From DATBLY01 sp963705545 (GTDB taxonomy: Bacteria; Actinomycetota; UBA4738; HRBIN12): a DNA stretch of 64,000 nucleotides. Below the pieces are notes generated by a model. That model did not search any database, was not told the DNA's origin, and was given only the letters and a program-made list of their open reading frames with translations. Location of the stretch: the NCBI GenBank assembly GCA_963705545.1, contig CAVPJX010000001.1, positions 1,612,001 through 1,676,000 of the forward strand, in the 5' to 3' direction. This document shows, in pieces, positions 34,955 through 43,762 of this stretch. Both the position numbers and the translations under genes were made by a program. Numbering within the stretch: the first letter of the stretch is position 1; each line of letters starts with the position of its first letter.

Positions 34955-36311
34955 TCAACAGCTACGCTCGACGCGGAACAACCGCCAGGGGCCCGGCACA
35001 CCCTTGAGCTCGTGCTCGCCGCGGTCCTCGAACCCGAGGCCCGAGCCGGCGACCAGGTCCTTGACGGTGCTCGACACGAGGACCTCGCCGGGCCGGCGAG
35101 CGCGCCGACCCGGGCGCCGATGTGCACCGCCAGGCCGCGGACGTCGTCGCCGACGAGCTCGATCTCGCCGGTGTGGACGCCGGCGCGGACCTCGATCCCG
35201 AGCTCGCGGACGCTCTCGGCGATCGCCTGCGCGCAGCGGACGGCGCGCGCGGGCCCGTCGAACGTGGCGAGGAAGCCGTCGCCCGTCGTGTTGATCTCGC
35301 GGCCGCGGAAGCGCTCGAGCTCGGCGCGGACGCGCTCGTCGTGCGCGGCCAGCAGCTCGCTCCAGCGCGCGGTCGCCCAGCGCGGCCGCCCGCTCGGTGG
35401 AGCCGACGATGTCGGTGAACAGGACGGTGGCCAGCACCCGGTCGCGTCGGGGGCGTGCCGCCGGCCCGTGAGGAAACTGCTCGACCTCGTCGAGGACGTC
35501 GTCCTGGGTCGCGGTCCAGGGGGCGGTGTCGCCGCCGGAAGCTCGACGAACCGGGCGCCGGGAATCCGCTCCGCCACGTCGCGCCCGGCCTGGACGACCT
35601 CGACCTGGTCGTCGGTGCGATGCAGGACGAGCGTCGGCACCGCGATCGTCGGCAGGATCGGACGGACGTCGATCTGGTGCCACAGGCGCTCGAGCGCCTC
35701 GGCGGAGTTCGGGCTGGCCGCCTGCCGCATGAAGCGCGCCCACCAGGCCAGCGTGCTGCTCGTCCCCCGCCATCGCGGGCTGGAACACGGGGACGATCCG
35801 CTCCGCGTACGCCCGCGTGCCCCACCCGTCGGCGAGCTCGCGCAGGTAGGCGTCCCACTCGTCCTCGCCCCACTGCCACGGGTAGTCGTCGGACGCCACT
35901 CCCGATGCGGCCACCGCGTACAGCGCGAGCGCGCTGACGCGATCCGGGTACGTCGCGGTGAAGAGGGCGCACAGGCACCCGGCGTCGGAGAAGCCGAAGA
36001 GCGCCGGCCGCTCGGCGCCGACGGCGTCCAGGACGACGAGGAGGTCGTCCATCAGCACCTCGAGCGGCGGCAGGTCCGACGGCGAGAGGCGGTCCGACAG
36101 GCCGGTGCCGCGCCGGTCCATGAAAATCAGGCGCGAGAAGGACGCGAGCCGCCGCAGGAACCGCGCGTAGTGCGGGCTCTCCCACGCGATCTCGATGTTG
36201 TTCACGAACGCCGGAAGGAAGCACGAGGTCGATCGGCCCCTCGCCCACCACCTGGTAAGCGAGAGACACGTCCCCGTTGCGCGCGTACTGGATCTCCGGC
36301 ACCTGCGGCAT
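34955..36311 (-). pseudogene. Alpha/beta-hydrolase-adenylate cyclase fusion, frameshifted
   Basis: The N-terminus PEIQYARNGDVSLAYQVVGEG begins an alpha/beta hydrolase domain (FVNNIEIAWESPHYARFLRRLASFSRLIFMDRRGTGLSDR, ALFGFSDAGCLCALFTATYPDRV, with Ser in GFSDAG). The C-terminal class III cyclase reads VLATVLFTDIVGSTERAAALGDR ... LERFRGREINTTGDGFLATFDGPARAVRCAQ ... VHIGARVGALAGPGEVLVSSTVKDL ... HELKGVPGPWRLFRVE. Metal Asp residues are present; the usual substrate Lys is Asn (EINTTGDG), as in many members of this subfamily. Frame breaks lie near 36225, 35745, 35515 and 35370. Length ~455 residues. ATG 36311 has GAAGG 9 nt upstream. Confidence 0.8.
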
Positions 36312-36408
36312 CCGGCGCATCCTTCACCCGCCGGCCCATCGGGGAGCAACCCGTCAGCGGCGCGTCCGGGTGCAGAGTTGTCTCCCGAGGCAGCTAGGCT
36401 CCGGCATC

Positions 36409-37083
36409 ATGAGGTTGCTGCTGACGTCCGCCGGCATCAAGAACACGAGCATCCGCGACGCGCTCGTCGGTCTCCTGGGCAGCTTCATCGCCGACGCCGA
36501 CGCGCTCTGCATCCCCACCGCGGCGTACGGGCACCCCCAGCTCGGTCCCGACGCGGCGTGGCGGTTCGTCAGCGGACAAGAACCCAGGACACCCATGACC
36601 GAGCTGGGTTGGAGGTCCCTGGGGATGCTGGAGCTCACCGCGCTGCCTAGCATCGGCGAGGAACGCTGGGTCCCCTGGGTCAGGGAGACCGACGTCCTGC
36701 TGGTCAACGGCGGCGACCCCTTGTACCTGTGCCACTGGATGCGGGAGTCGGGGCTGGCGGATCTCTGCCGTCGCTGCGCGAGACGGTGTGGTGGGGTCAG
36801 CGCCGGGAGCCTGGTGATGACCCCTCGTGTCGGGGAGGACTTCGTCGGGTGGAAGCCGCCCACCGGTGACGACAGCGCGCTGGGCGTCGTCGACTTCTCG
36901 ATCTTCCCGCACGTGGATCACGAGCTCCTGCCGGACAACACGATGGCCGCCGCGGAGCGATGGGCGGCCGCGATCGCCGGTCCGGCGTACGCGATCGACG
37001 ACGAGACCGCCATCACGGTGGCCGACGGCACCGTCGACGTCGTCTCCGAGGGGCACTGGAAGCTGTTCACCCCCAGCCCGTAA
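36409..37083 (+). CDS. Peptidase E (S51 family) / dipeptidase E-like
   Basis: A 224-residue serine peptidase of family S51. The nucleophile motif is GGVSAGSLVM (near residue 126), preceded by ETDVLLVNGGDPLYLCHWM, and followed by VDFSIFPHVDHE, which provides the His and acidic residues. Family members cleave Asp-X dipeptides; cyanophycinase is a relative. ATG 36409 has TAGGCT 8 nt upstream and no Shine-Dalgarno. It sits on the plus strand between two minus-strand cyclase fusions; no functional link is evident. Confidence 0.88.
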   Translation: MRLLLTSAGIKNTSIRDALVGLLGSFIADADALCIPTAAYGHPQLGPDAAWRFVSGQEPRTPMTELGWRSLGMLELTALPSIGEERWVPWVRETDVLLVNGGDPLYLCHWMRESGLADLCRRCARRCGGVSAGSLVMTPRVGEDFVGWKPPTGDDSALGVVDFSIFPHVDHELLPDNTMAAAERWAAAIAGPAYAIDDETAITVADGTVDVVSEGHWKLFTPSP

Positions 37084-37173
37084 ACAACGGAGCGGCGAAG
37101 ACGCGGCGAAGCTCCTGCGTGATCCGATCGGCGAGGACGACCTCCATGAAGTTCGGTGCGTCGACCCGAGCGA

Positions 37174-38503
37174 TCAGTTCGTCACGCGGTAGAGGTGCCA
37201 GCGGTCGGGCACGCCTTTCAGCTCGTGCTCGCCCGCATCCTCGAACGTGAGTCCCGACCCGGCGGTCAGGTCCTTCACGGTCGACGTGGCCCACACCTCG
37301 CCCGCACCGGCCATCGTCGCCACGCGGGCGCCGATGTGCACCGCGAGCCCACGGACTTGATCGCCGTCGAGCTCCACCTCGCCCGTGTGGCAACCGGCGC
37401 GCACCTCCAGGCCGAGCGGCCGGACCGCCTCCGCGATGCTCCGCGCGCACCGGACGGCGCGCGCCGGCCCGTCGAACCGGGCGAGCAGGCCGTCGCCGGC
37501 GGAGTCCACGAAGACGCCGTGGAACCGCTCGAGCTCGGCCTTCGCGCGCGCGTCGTGCGCGGCGATCAGCTCTTTCCACCGAGCGTCGCCCACCTTCGCC
37601 GCCAGCTCCGTCGAGCCGACGACGTCCGTGAACATGACCGTGGCGAGCACTGAGTCCAGGCCGACCGGGGCGCTCCGCGCCCACGAACCGGCGGATCGCG
37701 TCGTGCATCGGCGGCAGGTCCTCGAACTCCATCGTGTTGCCCGGCAGGAGATAGGTCTCGGTGCGTTGCATCCGGTCAGCGATGTAGGCGAGCAGATCGC
37801 GCTCGTCGGCGTGGGTCAATAGCAGCATCGGCGCCTGGACGGCCGGGAGCACGTCGCGGACGTCGGTCTCGAGCCAGATCCGGGCGAGTTCCTTCGCCAC
37901 ATCGGGCGTGCAGGTCCGCCGGCTCACGCGCGCCAGGAAGCGGATGTAGCTCTCCGTGCTCCACGCGCCGCCGAGCACGTCGGCGTTCAACGCGACGTAG
38001 TCCCGCGCCCAGCCCTCGGTCCCCCACCGTTCCAGGAGCGCCTGCTCCTCGACCAGGTAGCCGTCGTCGACGCCCCATGGGTACTTCTCGTCCGAGGTCG
38101 AGCTGGGGATCGGGAGCACCCACACGAGCGCCTGGACGCGCTCGGGCTGCGTGGCAGCCAGCAGCACGTTCGGAGCGCCGGACTCCAGGAACCCGCCGAA
38201 GACGGCCGCCTCGACCCCCTCGGCGTCGAGGACCGCGAGCGTGTCCTGCACCTGGACCTCCAGGCTGCCTGGCGCCACGTTGCGGCTCGACAGGCCGGTG
38301 CCTCTGCGGTCGTAGATGATCACGCGAGCGAACGCCGCCAGTCCCTCGTGCCACGCGAGCTCCTGCGGCGAGTCCCACAGCTGGTCGACCAGGGCGAAGG
38401 AGTCCTCCTGCCAGAAGAGCACGGTGGGACCTTCACCGAGCACCTGGTACGCGAGGTAGGCGCCGTCGGCGGCGCGCGCGAACCGGACGTCGGGTCGTTC
38501 CAT
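37174..38503 (-). CDS. Alpha/beta-hydrolase-adenylate cyclase fusion, one frameshift, hydrolase nucleophile lost
   Basis: A ~442-residue paralogue of the 34955-36311 protein. The N-terminal domain has the same architecture (YLAYQVLGEGPTVLFW, ARVIIYDRRGTGLSSRN), but the nucleophile elbow reads FGGFLESGAPN, with Leu where the catalytic Ser should be. The cyclase is in a second frame after ~37670: VLATVMFTDVVGSTELAAKVGD ... FVDSAGDGLLARFDGPARAVRCARSI ... VHIGARVATMAGAGEVWATSTVKDL. Both metal Asp residues are present and the Lys position is Asp. ATG 38503; stop at 37174. The break needs one indel in a C/G-rich run and is likely an error. Confidence 0.83.
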
Positions 38504-38640
38504 CAGCCGGCGGACCGGTCGGTCACGCCGCGAAGCGTACTTCGGGGCAGCGGTTGAGCGTTCGGCCATGGACGCGGCGATGGCCACTCCTGGAAACCTG
38601 CGGAGCGTCCGATGTCGGAGGGTGCTGCGAGCATCCGTTC

Positions 38641-39831
38641 GTGTCGAACGAGGGCACGATCGTGCACGCCGACGCCGACTCCTTCTACGCGTCGGTGGAG
38701 CAGCGAGACGACCCGAGCCTGAAAGGCCGGCCCGTCATCGTGGGCGGCGGCGTGGTGCTCGCGGCCAGCTACGAGGCCAAGGCGTTCGGCGTGCGCACGC
38801 CGATGGGCCAGGTCCAGGCACTCCGGCTCTGCCCTGAGGCCATCGTCGTCCCGCCACGAATGGAGGCCTACAGCGCGGCCAGCAAGGCGATGTTCGCGGT
38901 GTTCAACGACACGACGCCGTTCGTCGAGGGGCTGTCGATCGACGAGGCGTTCCTGGAGGTCGGGGGGCTGCGGCGCATCGCGGGCACGTCCACGGAGATC
39001 GCGGTGCGCCTGCGCGGCGAGGTCCTTGCGACGGTCGGCCTGCCGATCACCGTGGGCGTGGCCAGGACGAAGTTCCTCGCCAAGGTGGCGAGCGGGGTCG
39101 CGAAGCCGGACGGCCTACTGGTCGTTCCGATCGACGGCGAGCTCGCGTTCCTCCATCCGCTACCGGTCGAGCGCCTCTGGGGGGTGGGGGAGGTGACCGC
39201 GCGGAAGCTCCGCGAGCGCTCGATCACGACCGTGGCGGACGTGGCCCAACTCGGTGAAGCCGCCCTGGTAGGGATCCTCGGCCGGGCCGCCGGCCGTCAC
39301 CTCCACGCGCTCGCGCACAACCGGGATCCTCGGCGGGTCGACGTCGGCCGCCGGCGCCGGTCGATCGGGACCCAACGGGCGCTCGGCCGAAGACCGAGGT
39401 CACCCGAGACGCTCGACGCCGACCTCATCGCGCTGGTGGATCGCCTGGCGCGCAGGCTGCGAGCGGCGCACCGCGTCTGCCGCACGGTCGTGCTCCGCCT
39501 CCGGTTCGACGACCTCACCCGCGCGACGCGGTCGCACACCCTGCCCGAGGCCACGGCCGATACCGCAACGTTGCTCACCGCCGAGCGAGTCCTGCTCGCG
39601 GCGGCCCTGCCGATGATCCGGGATCAGGGCATCACGCTGATCGGCGTCAGCTTCACCAACCTCCACGACGACGAGGCGATCCAGCTCGCGTTGCCGTTCG
39701 ATGCTTGGCTCGGATCGTCGATCGACGTCACGCTCGACACGGTGCGAGATCGCTTCGGATCGTCGGCCATCACGCGCGGCGTCCTCCTCGGGCGCCGCGA
39801 GGGTCTCCGGGTTCCGCTCCTCCCTGACTAG
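38641..39831 (+). CDS. dinB: DNA polymerase IV (Y-family translesion polymerase)
   Basis: A 396-residue Y-family polymerase. The catalytic palm shows IVHADADSFYASVEQRDDPSLKGRPVIVGGG (first Asp), YEAKAFGVRTPMG, and the second acidic motif LSIDEAFLEV. Helix-hairpin-helix region: LWGVGEVTARKLRERSITTVADVAQL. The little-finger domain contains GTQRALG. Near the C-terminus QLALPF fits the beta-clamp-binding motif QLxLPF. GTG 38641 is chosen because GAGCAT lies 6 nt upstream and the family starts just before IVHAD; an in-frame ATG farther upstream gives a non-homologous extension. It makes error-prone bypass of damaged template. Confidence 0.94.
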   Translation: MSNEGTIVHADADSFYASVEQRDDPSLKGRPVIVGGGVVLAASYEAKAFGVRTPMGQVQALRLCPEAIVVPPRMEAYSAASKAMFAVFNDTTPFVEGLSIDEAFLEVGGLRRIAGTSTEIAVRLRGEVLATVGLPITVGVARTKFLAKVASGVAKPDGLLVVPIDGELAFLHPLPVERLWGVGEVTARKLRERSITTVADVAQLGEAALVGILGRAAGRHLHALAHNRDPRRVDVGRRRRSIGTQRALGRRPRSPETLDADLIALVDRLARRLRAAHRVCRTVVLRLRFDDLTRATRSHTLPEATADTATLLTAERVLLAAALPMIRDQGITLIGVSFTNLHDDEAIQLALPFDAWLGSSIDVTLDTVRDRFGSSAITRGVLLGRREGLRVPLLPD

Positions 39832-39854
39832 CGGTCGAGCGAAACGATCGCCCC

Positions 39855-40181
39855 CTACAACTGGCGGACGGGCATCGGCGGAGGCGGCGCCGAGAAGTCC
39901 ATCGGGTGGATGTCCTCGATCGATGTCCGGAACCACGTGTCGAACTCGTTGTCCGACGTGGCCAGCTTGCCGAGGAACGTCTCCGCCCCCGGACCATCGA
40001 TCACGACGACCGCCAGGTCGGAGCCGTCCGGGTTCGCCTGGTGCCAGGAGGCGTGGGTGGTCAGCCCGAGTCGCTGGTTCATGTCATCGAACTCCGCCTT
40101 GCGCGCTCCGGTCAGCTCGCCGCACCACGACTTCCACGTCTCGAGCTTGCCCGGCTTGATCGGTACCGCCATCGCTTCCAT
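39855..40181 (-). CDS. Small conserved protein, possibly a dimeric alpha-beta barrel
   Basis: A 108-residue protein beginning MEAMAVPIKPGKLETWKSWCGELTGARKAEFDDMNQRLGLTTHASWHQ. The alternation of helix and strand with a central Trp/His resembles dimeric alpha-beta-barrel (monooxygenase-like) proteins, but I do not recognise the family. GAGGAG lies 9 nt before ATG 40181. The C-terminus is Pro-rich. It is convergent with dinB (24 nt between stops). Confidence 0.62.
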   Translation of the reverse strand: MEAMAVPIKPGKLETWKSWCGELTGARKAEFDDMNQRLGLTTHASWHQANPDGSDLAVVVIDGPGAETFLGKLATSDNEFDTWFRTSIEDIHPMDFSAPPPPMPVRQL

Positions 40182-40390
40182 CAGGTAACGCTCCTCGCGT
40201 CTCGACTGCTGTGCACACTACTCGGTTGACGCCGAGCTCCCGCGGTGGGATCCGCGCCGCGCGGCCGACGCCGTCGATCCAGCGTATCGGTGCCGGGGGC
40301 TAGGCCACGGTCGGAGGTTCCTCGACCCCGGCGCCCTGGCTTCGCGTTCACCTTACGCTGAACGAAAGCCCGACCTTCGGAGTGCCCTGC

Positions 40391-40960
40391 CTACCGTATC
40401 CGTTCGCGTGCTCGTTCCGGGCAATCGTCGAGGCTGACCTGCCCCAGACGGAGCGTGGTGGTCGCGTCCGCGTGAGTTGCGCCATCCCCCGCGATCCATC
40501 TCGTCGACAGCCGGGTGTCGAGGCTCGACTCGCTGAAGTACCCACAGAAGTAGGGGCCGGGGTCGAACGTGATGTCGAGGATCCCTGGGGCGAGCCGCGT
40601 GACAGGAGCCCGCTCACAACAATTCGACCCGTAGTCTCCCCAGGAGAAGACGATCCTTCCATGCGCGCGCCGGAGGAGGTACCCCGTGGCCACGGGTTGG
40701 ATCTCGACCCGTACGTTGAGATCCGTCCTCGCGGTCCACGGGAGGGCGGCATGGCGGAAGTCATCGTAGAACGAGAGCGTGAGATGCACATCACCGCTCG
40801 ACGTGAAGGCAGCCCCGTACCACCGGATGTCGAATGGCCCTTCGACGTCGTCCGGGTCCCAGTCGCTCCCCGCGATCGCCGGCGACGGGACGATCACGAG
40901 CGACAGGATCAGGAACCCCAGGGTCGGAAACATGATCACCGACCCGCTCGTCCCTCTCAT
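40391..40960 (-). CDS. Secreted protein of unknown function
   Basis: A 189-residue protein with a signal peptide (RGTSGSVIMFPTLGFLILSLVIVPSPAIA) and a beta-rich mature part (IRWYGAAFTSSGDVHLTLSFYDDFRHAALPW). Four Cys in NCCE, FCGY and DDC could form disulphides outside the cell. ATG 40960 is chosen because it starts at the signal peptide; the frame extends upstream to a TTG. No family is recognised. About 200 bp of sequence without a gene separates it from the 39855-40181 gene. Confidence 0.6.
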   Translation of the reverse strand: MRGTSGSVIMFPTLGFLILSLVIVPSPAIAGSDWDPDDVEGPFDIRWYGAAFTSSGDVHLTLSFYDDFRHAALPWTARTDLNVRVEIQPVATGYLLRRAHGRIVFSWGDYGSNCCERAPVTRLAPGILDITFDPGPYFCGYFSESSLDTRLSTRWIAGDGATHADATTTLRLGQVSLDDCPERARERIR

Positions 40961-41080
40961 CTGATCGACACCCCGATCGGATAGCGGCCGGACGTCGATC
41001 AGAGTGCCCTGAGGCATCCGCAGCGTCAAGGCATCCCCTTTCGGCGCACGACGCCGCGACCATCGTGGCCCAGAGGCCGT

Positions 41081-41470
41081 CTAGCGAGCCATCGCTGCGA
41101 TCTGGAGCAGGTTGCCGCACGTGTCGTCGAAGACGGCCGTCGTGACCGGACCCATCTCGGCCGGCTCTTGCGTGAACCGCACGCCCAGGCCGCGGAGGCG
41201 CTCGAACTCGGCGTCCACGTCGTCGACCGCGAAGGACGTGAACGGGATGCCGTCGGCCACGAGCGCCTCCTTGAACGGCGCGACGGCCGGGTGGGTGCTC
41301 GGCTCCAGCACGAGCTCGGTGCCATCCGGGTCGCCGGGCGACACGACCGTCAGCCAGCGCGCGTCACCGAGCGGGATCTCGGTCTTCTTCCGGAACCCCA
41401 GGATCTCGGTGTAGAAGGCGAGCGCCACGTCCTGGTCGTCCACGAAGACGGATGCGAGGTGGATCCTCAT
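41081..41470 (-). CDS. VOC-superfamily (glyoxalase-like) protein
   Basis: A 129-residue VOC protein with two beta-alpha-beta-beta-beta halves: HLASVFVDDQDVALAFYTEILGFRKKTEIPLGDARWLTVVSPGDPDGTELVLEPS and FTSFAVDDVDAEFERLRGLGVRF ... VFDDTCGNLLQIAAM. The metal ligands would be His4, Glu near residue 52, and a C-terminal residue where glyoxalases have Glu but this protein has Asn-Leu-Leu-Gln. It follows an ArsR gene by 13 nt on the same strand and is probably co-regulated with it. The reaction is unknown. Confidence 0.85.
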   Translation of the reverse strand: MRIHLASVFVDDQDVALAFYTEILGFRKKTEIPLGDARWLTVVSPGDPDGTELVLEPSTHPAVAPFKEALVADGIPFTSFAVDDVDAEFERLRGLGVRFTQEPAEMGPVTTAVFDDTCGNLLQIAAMAR

Positions 41471-41483
41471 CGCTGCACTCCTC

Positions 41484-41756
41484 TCACTCGTTCAGCTTCC
41501 AACGCTCGACGATCGCCTTCAGCGGCTCGCGGTCGAGGGTGTGGAACTTGTACCGACCCTCGCGACGCGTCCGGACGAGACCGGCCGCCTCGAGCACGTC
41601 GAGGTGCTGCGAGACCGCCTGTCGCGACGACGCCATCCCGTGCTTCATCGCCAACCGCGAGCAGATCTCGAAGAGGGTCTGCCCGTCGCGCTCGAGCAGC
41701 TCGTCGATGATGGCTCTCCTCGTCGGGTCGGCGATCGCCCGATAGAGGTCGGCCAC
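41484..41756 (-). CDS. ArsR-family winged-helix regulator
   Basis: A 90-residue regulator: LYRAIADPTRRAIIDELLERDGQTLFEICSRLAMKHGMASSRQAVSQHLDVLEAAGLVRTRREGRYKFHTL. I chose GTG 41756 over the ATG at 41768 because TATGCT (41769-41764) forms a consensus -10 with TTGACA (41793-41788) at 18 nt and lies 7 nt before the GTG, and because ArsR proteins usually start just before the DLY/DVF-AIADPTRR segment. The protein controls the VOC gene behind it and probably itself. Confidence 0.85.
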   Translation of the reverse strand: MADLYRAIADPTRRAIIDELLERDGQTLFEICSRLAMKHGMASSRQAVSQHLDVLEAAGLVRTRREGRYKFHTLDREPLKAIVERWKLNE

Positions 41757-41763
41757 GGGCCGG

Positions 41764-41793
41764 AGCATAGGCAAGTCACTACTTGCCTGTCAA
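41764..41793 (-). promoter_or_regulatory. ArsR/VOC promoter with palindromic operator in the spacer
   Basis: On the minus strand TTGACA, 18 nt, then TATGCT. The spacer contains AGGCAAG-TCACTA-CTTGCCT (41769-41788), a perfect 7-bp-arm palindrome. A repressor bound there would cover the promoter. The plus-strand EamA gene starts 27 nt away, so it may share the control. Confidence 0.7.
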
Positions 41794-41814
41794 GGCAGCG
41801 GGCATCATGTCGCG

Positions 41815-42645
41815 ATGCCGAACCTGCTCGCGGGGCTCGCGTCGCTGCTGTGGGGCACCGCCGACTTCCTGGGCGGGATCGGCGTCAAGGGCCGCAGCGT
41901 CCTGGCGTTCCTCACGCTGACCCAGCTCACGGGACTGACGGTCGTCGCGGTGCTGCTGATCGCGTTCCCGGCCGATCCGACCGCGGCGGATCTGACGGTG
42001 GGCGTGGTCTCCGGCGCCTTGACGGTGGTGCTCGCGGGTTCCCTGTACCGGAGCCTGGCGCTCGGGCCGATGAACGTAGCGGCGCCGCTCTCGGCGGTCG
42101 TGGGCGCGGCCGTTCCCGTCGCGTTCGGACTCGTGACGGGCGAGCGACCGGGCACGCTCGCGATCCTCGGCATCGCCGTCGGCCTGGTGGGGATCGCCCT
42201 GGTGAGCATGACGAAGGCGGAGGAACAGGCGCGCGTCGCCCCGATCACGCTCGTGCTCGCCACGACCGCCGGCCTGATGATCGGGATCGTCAACATCCTG
42301 TTCGCGCAGACGTCCACCGACTCGGGTCTATGGCCGTTCGCGATGACGAAGCTCGTCGCGTTCGTGGTCGTGGGGATCGCGTTCCTCGTGGTCCGTCGCC
42401 GCAGCGGCGTGCGCCTCGGCGGCCCGGCGCTCCCGGTCGCTGCTGGCGTCGCGGACGCCGGCGCCACGATGTCGCTGTTGCTCGCGCTCCAACGTGGGTC
42501 GCTGATCCTGGTCAGCATCCTGGGCGGGCTGTTCCCGGTCGTGACGGTGGTGCTGGCCCGGGCGTTCCTGAGAGAGCCGATGACGCGCTGGCAGCTCGTC
42601 GGACTCGCGGCGGCGGTCGTCGCGGTGATCCTGCTGACGGTCTGA
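41815..42645 (+). CDS. EamA/DMT-superfamily transporter
   Basis: A 276-residue membrane protein with ten hydrophobic helices in two EamA halves: LAGLASLLWGTADFLGGIGVKGR begins half one, and ITLVLATTAGLMIGIVNILFAQ begins half two. Each ends with a Pro/Gly-rich helix (APLSAVVGAAVPVAFGLVTGERPG, and GLFPVVTVVLARAFLREPMTRWQLVGLAAAVVAVILL). The family exports amino acids, sugars or drugs. ATG 41815 has CATCAT 6 nt upstream. It is divergent from the ArsR-VOC operon. Confidence 0.9.
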   Translation: MPNLLAGLASLLWGTADFLGGIGVKGRSVLAFLTLTQLTGLTVVAVLLIAFPADPTAADLTVGVVSGALTVVLAGSLYRSLALGPMNVAAPLSAVVGAAVPVAFGLVTGERPGTLAILGIAVGLVGIALVSMTKAEEQARVAPITLVLATTAGLMIGIVNILFAQTSTDSGLWPFAMTKLVAFVVVGIAFLVVRRRSGVRLGGPALPVAAGVADAGATMSLLLALQRGSLILVSILGGLFPVVTVVLARAFLREPMTRWQLVGLAAAVVAVILLTV

Positions 42646-42889
42646 ACGCCACGACGCGGCTATCCGAGGATGCGATACAGGAGCAGCCCGCGGGCCCCGA
42701 CAAGCGGACGATCGAGGAAGCGCGCGACCTGCTCGATCTCGGCGTCGCGCCCGAGGAGATCGCCGTCCGTTCCTGGCACCCGCACCTCGCATCGTCGCCG
42801 TGCCCGATCACGCCGCGTTCAGCACGCCATCTTCCTCTCGGGGTCGCCCACGAGGAAGGGGACATCCTCGACGCCTCCGCCGAGCCCGG

Positions 42890-43690
42890 TCAGGCCCGGC
42901 GCGACGAGGCGAACCGAGCCGGGGTCGCCCCCACGTGGCGCTTGAAGTGACGCGTCAGATGCGCCTGGTCGTGGAACCCGACGCCCGCGGCCACCTGAGC
43001 CACCGGCTCCCCCGCGAGCAGGCGGGTCCGTGCCAGGTCGATCCGACGAGCCACGACGTAGCGGTGCGGCGCGATCCCGAACGCGCGGGTGAAGCTCCGC
43101 ACGAGGTGAGCGGGCGACGCGTGAAGCATCCGCGACGCCTCCTTCAGCGTGAACGGCTCGGTCCGATGTGCGTCGAGCAGGTCGCGGAGGTCGTTGGGCA
43201 GTGTTCGACGCGTCGACCCGGGCTCCGTGACCGTGCCGCCCAACCGGGCCCGGAGCCGGTCGACGACCAGCGCGGTCCGCGCCTCGGCCTCGAAGGCGTC
43301 GTCGGGGTCGTGGAGCGCGGAGTGGAGGCGATCGATGGCGCGCACGAGCCCTGGATCGTCGACGTCGGGCTCGTCGACCGCGCGCCCGATCAGCTCCGTC
43401 GGCAAGAGCTCGTCGTCGACGTACAGCACCCGCTTGCGGAAGCCGGCGCCGGTCGCCGGTCGGCCGTCGTGCACCACGTGCGGAGGCAGGAGCGTCACCC
43501 GGGCGCCGGTCGCCCCGCGGTGCCGGCGCTCGAGGTCGTAGCGGATCGCCCCCTGATCGACGACGAACACGGTCCACGTGTCGTGCGTGTGACGGGGATA
43601 GACGTGGTCGACGAACCGAGCGTGGAACACCTCGTGGATGCCGTCGACGGCCGGCCTCCACGCGCGGACCCACTCCATCGGAACGGCCAC
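42890..43690 (-). CDS. AraC-family transcriptional regulator
   Basis: A 266-residue regulator. The N-terminal cupin-like ligand domain reads VFHARFVDHVYPRHTHDTWTVFVVDQGAIRYDLERRHRGATGARVTLLPPHVVHDGRPAT. The C-terminal AraC double HTH reads LKEASRMLHASPAHLVRSFTRAFGIAPHRYVVARRIDLARTRLLAGEPVAQVAAGVGFHDQAHLTRHFKRHVGATP. The start is uncertain: GTG 43690 has TACGAT 9 nt upstream, and ATG 43678 is an alternative. It is divergent from a LysE-type exporter, which it likely controls. Confidence 0.88.
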   Translation of the reverse strand: MAVPMEWVRAWRPAVDGIHEVFHARFVDHVYPRHTHDTWTVFVVDQGAIRYDLERRHRGATGARVTLLPPHVVHDGRPATGAGFRKRVLYVDDELLPTELIGRAVDEPDVDDPGLVRAIDRLHSALHDPDDAFEAEARTALVVDRLRARLGGTVTEPGSTRRTLPNDLRDLLDAHRTEPFTLKEASRMLHASPAHLVRSFTRAFGIAPHRYVVARRIDLARTRLLAGEPVAQVAAGVGFHDQAHLTRHFKRHVGATPARFASSRRA

Positions 43691-43762
43691 GAGGTCACGA
43701 TCGTACAAGACCCCCCGCGGCCGAGGTCCTTGGATGGGCTCGATGGCGGTGCGGGGATCGTC

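Noticed and set aside
27200..38503. Interpretation of the frameshifted block as a decaying genomic island
   Set aside because: Breaks are single-base indels in genes of unrelated function, protein similarity persists in shifted frames, and intact genes (36409-37083) lie inside the block; sequence error fits better.
42646..42889. Spacer frame LSEDAIQEQPAGPDKRTIEEARDLLDLGVAPEEIAV between EamA and AraC
   Set aside because: Reads like protein, but there is no start codon of its own and it degrades at once; probably a shadow or tiny remnant.
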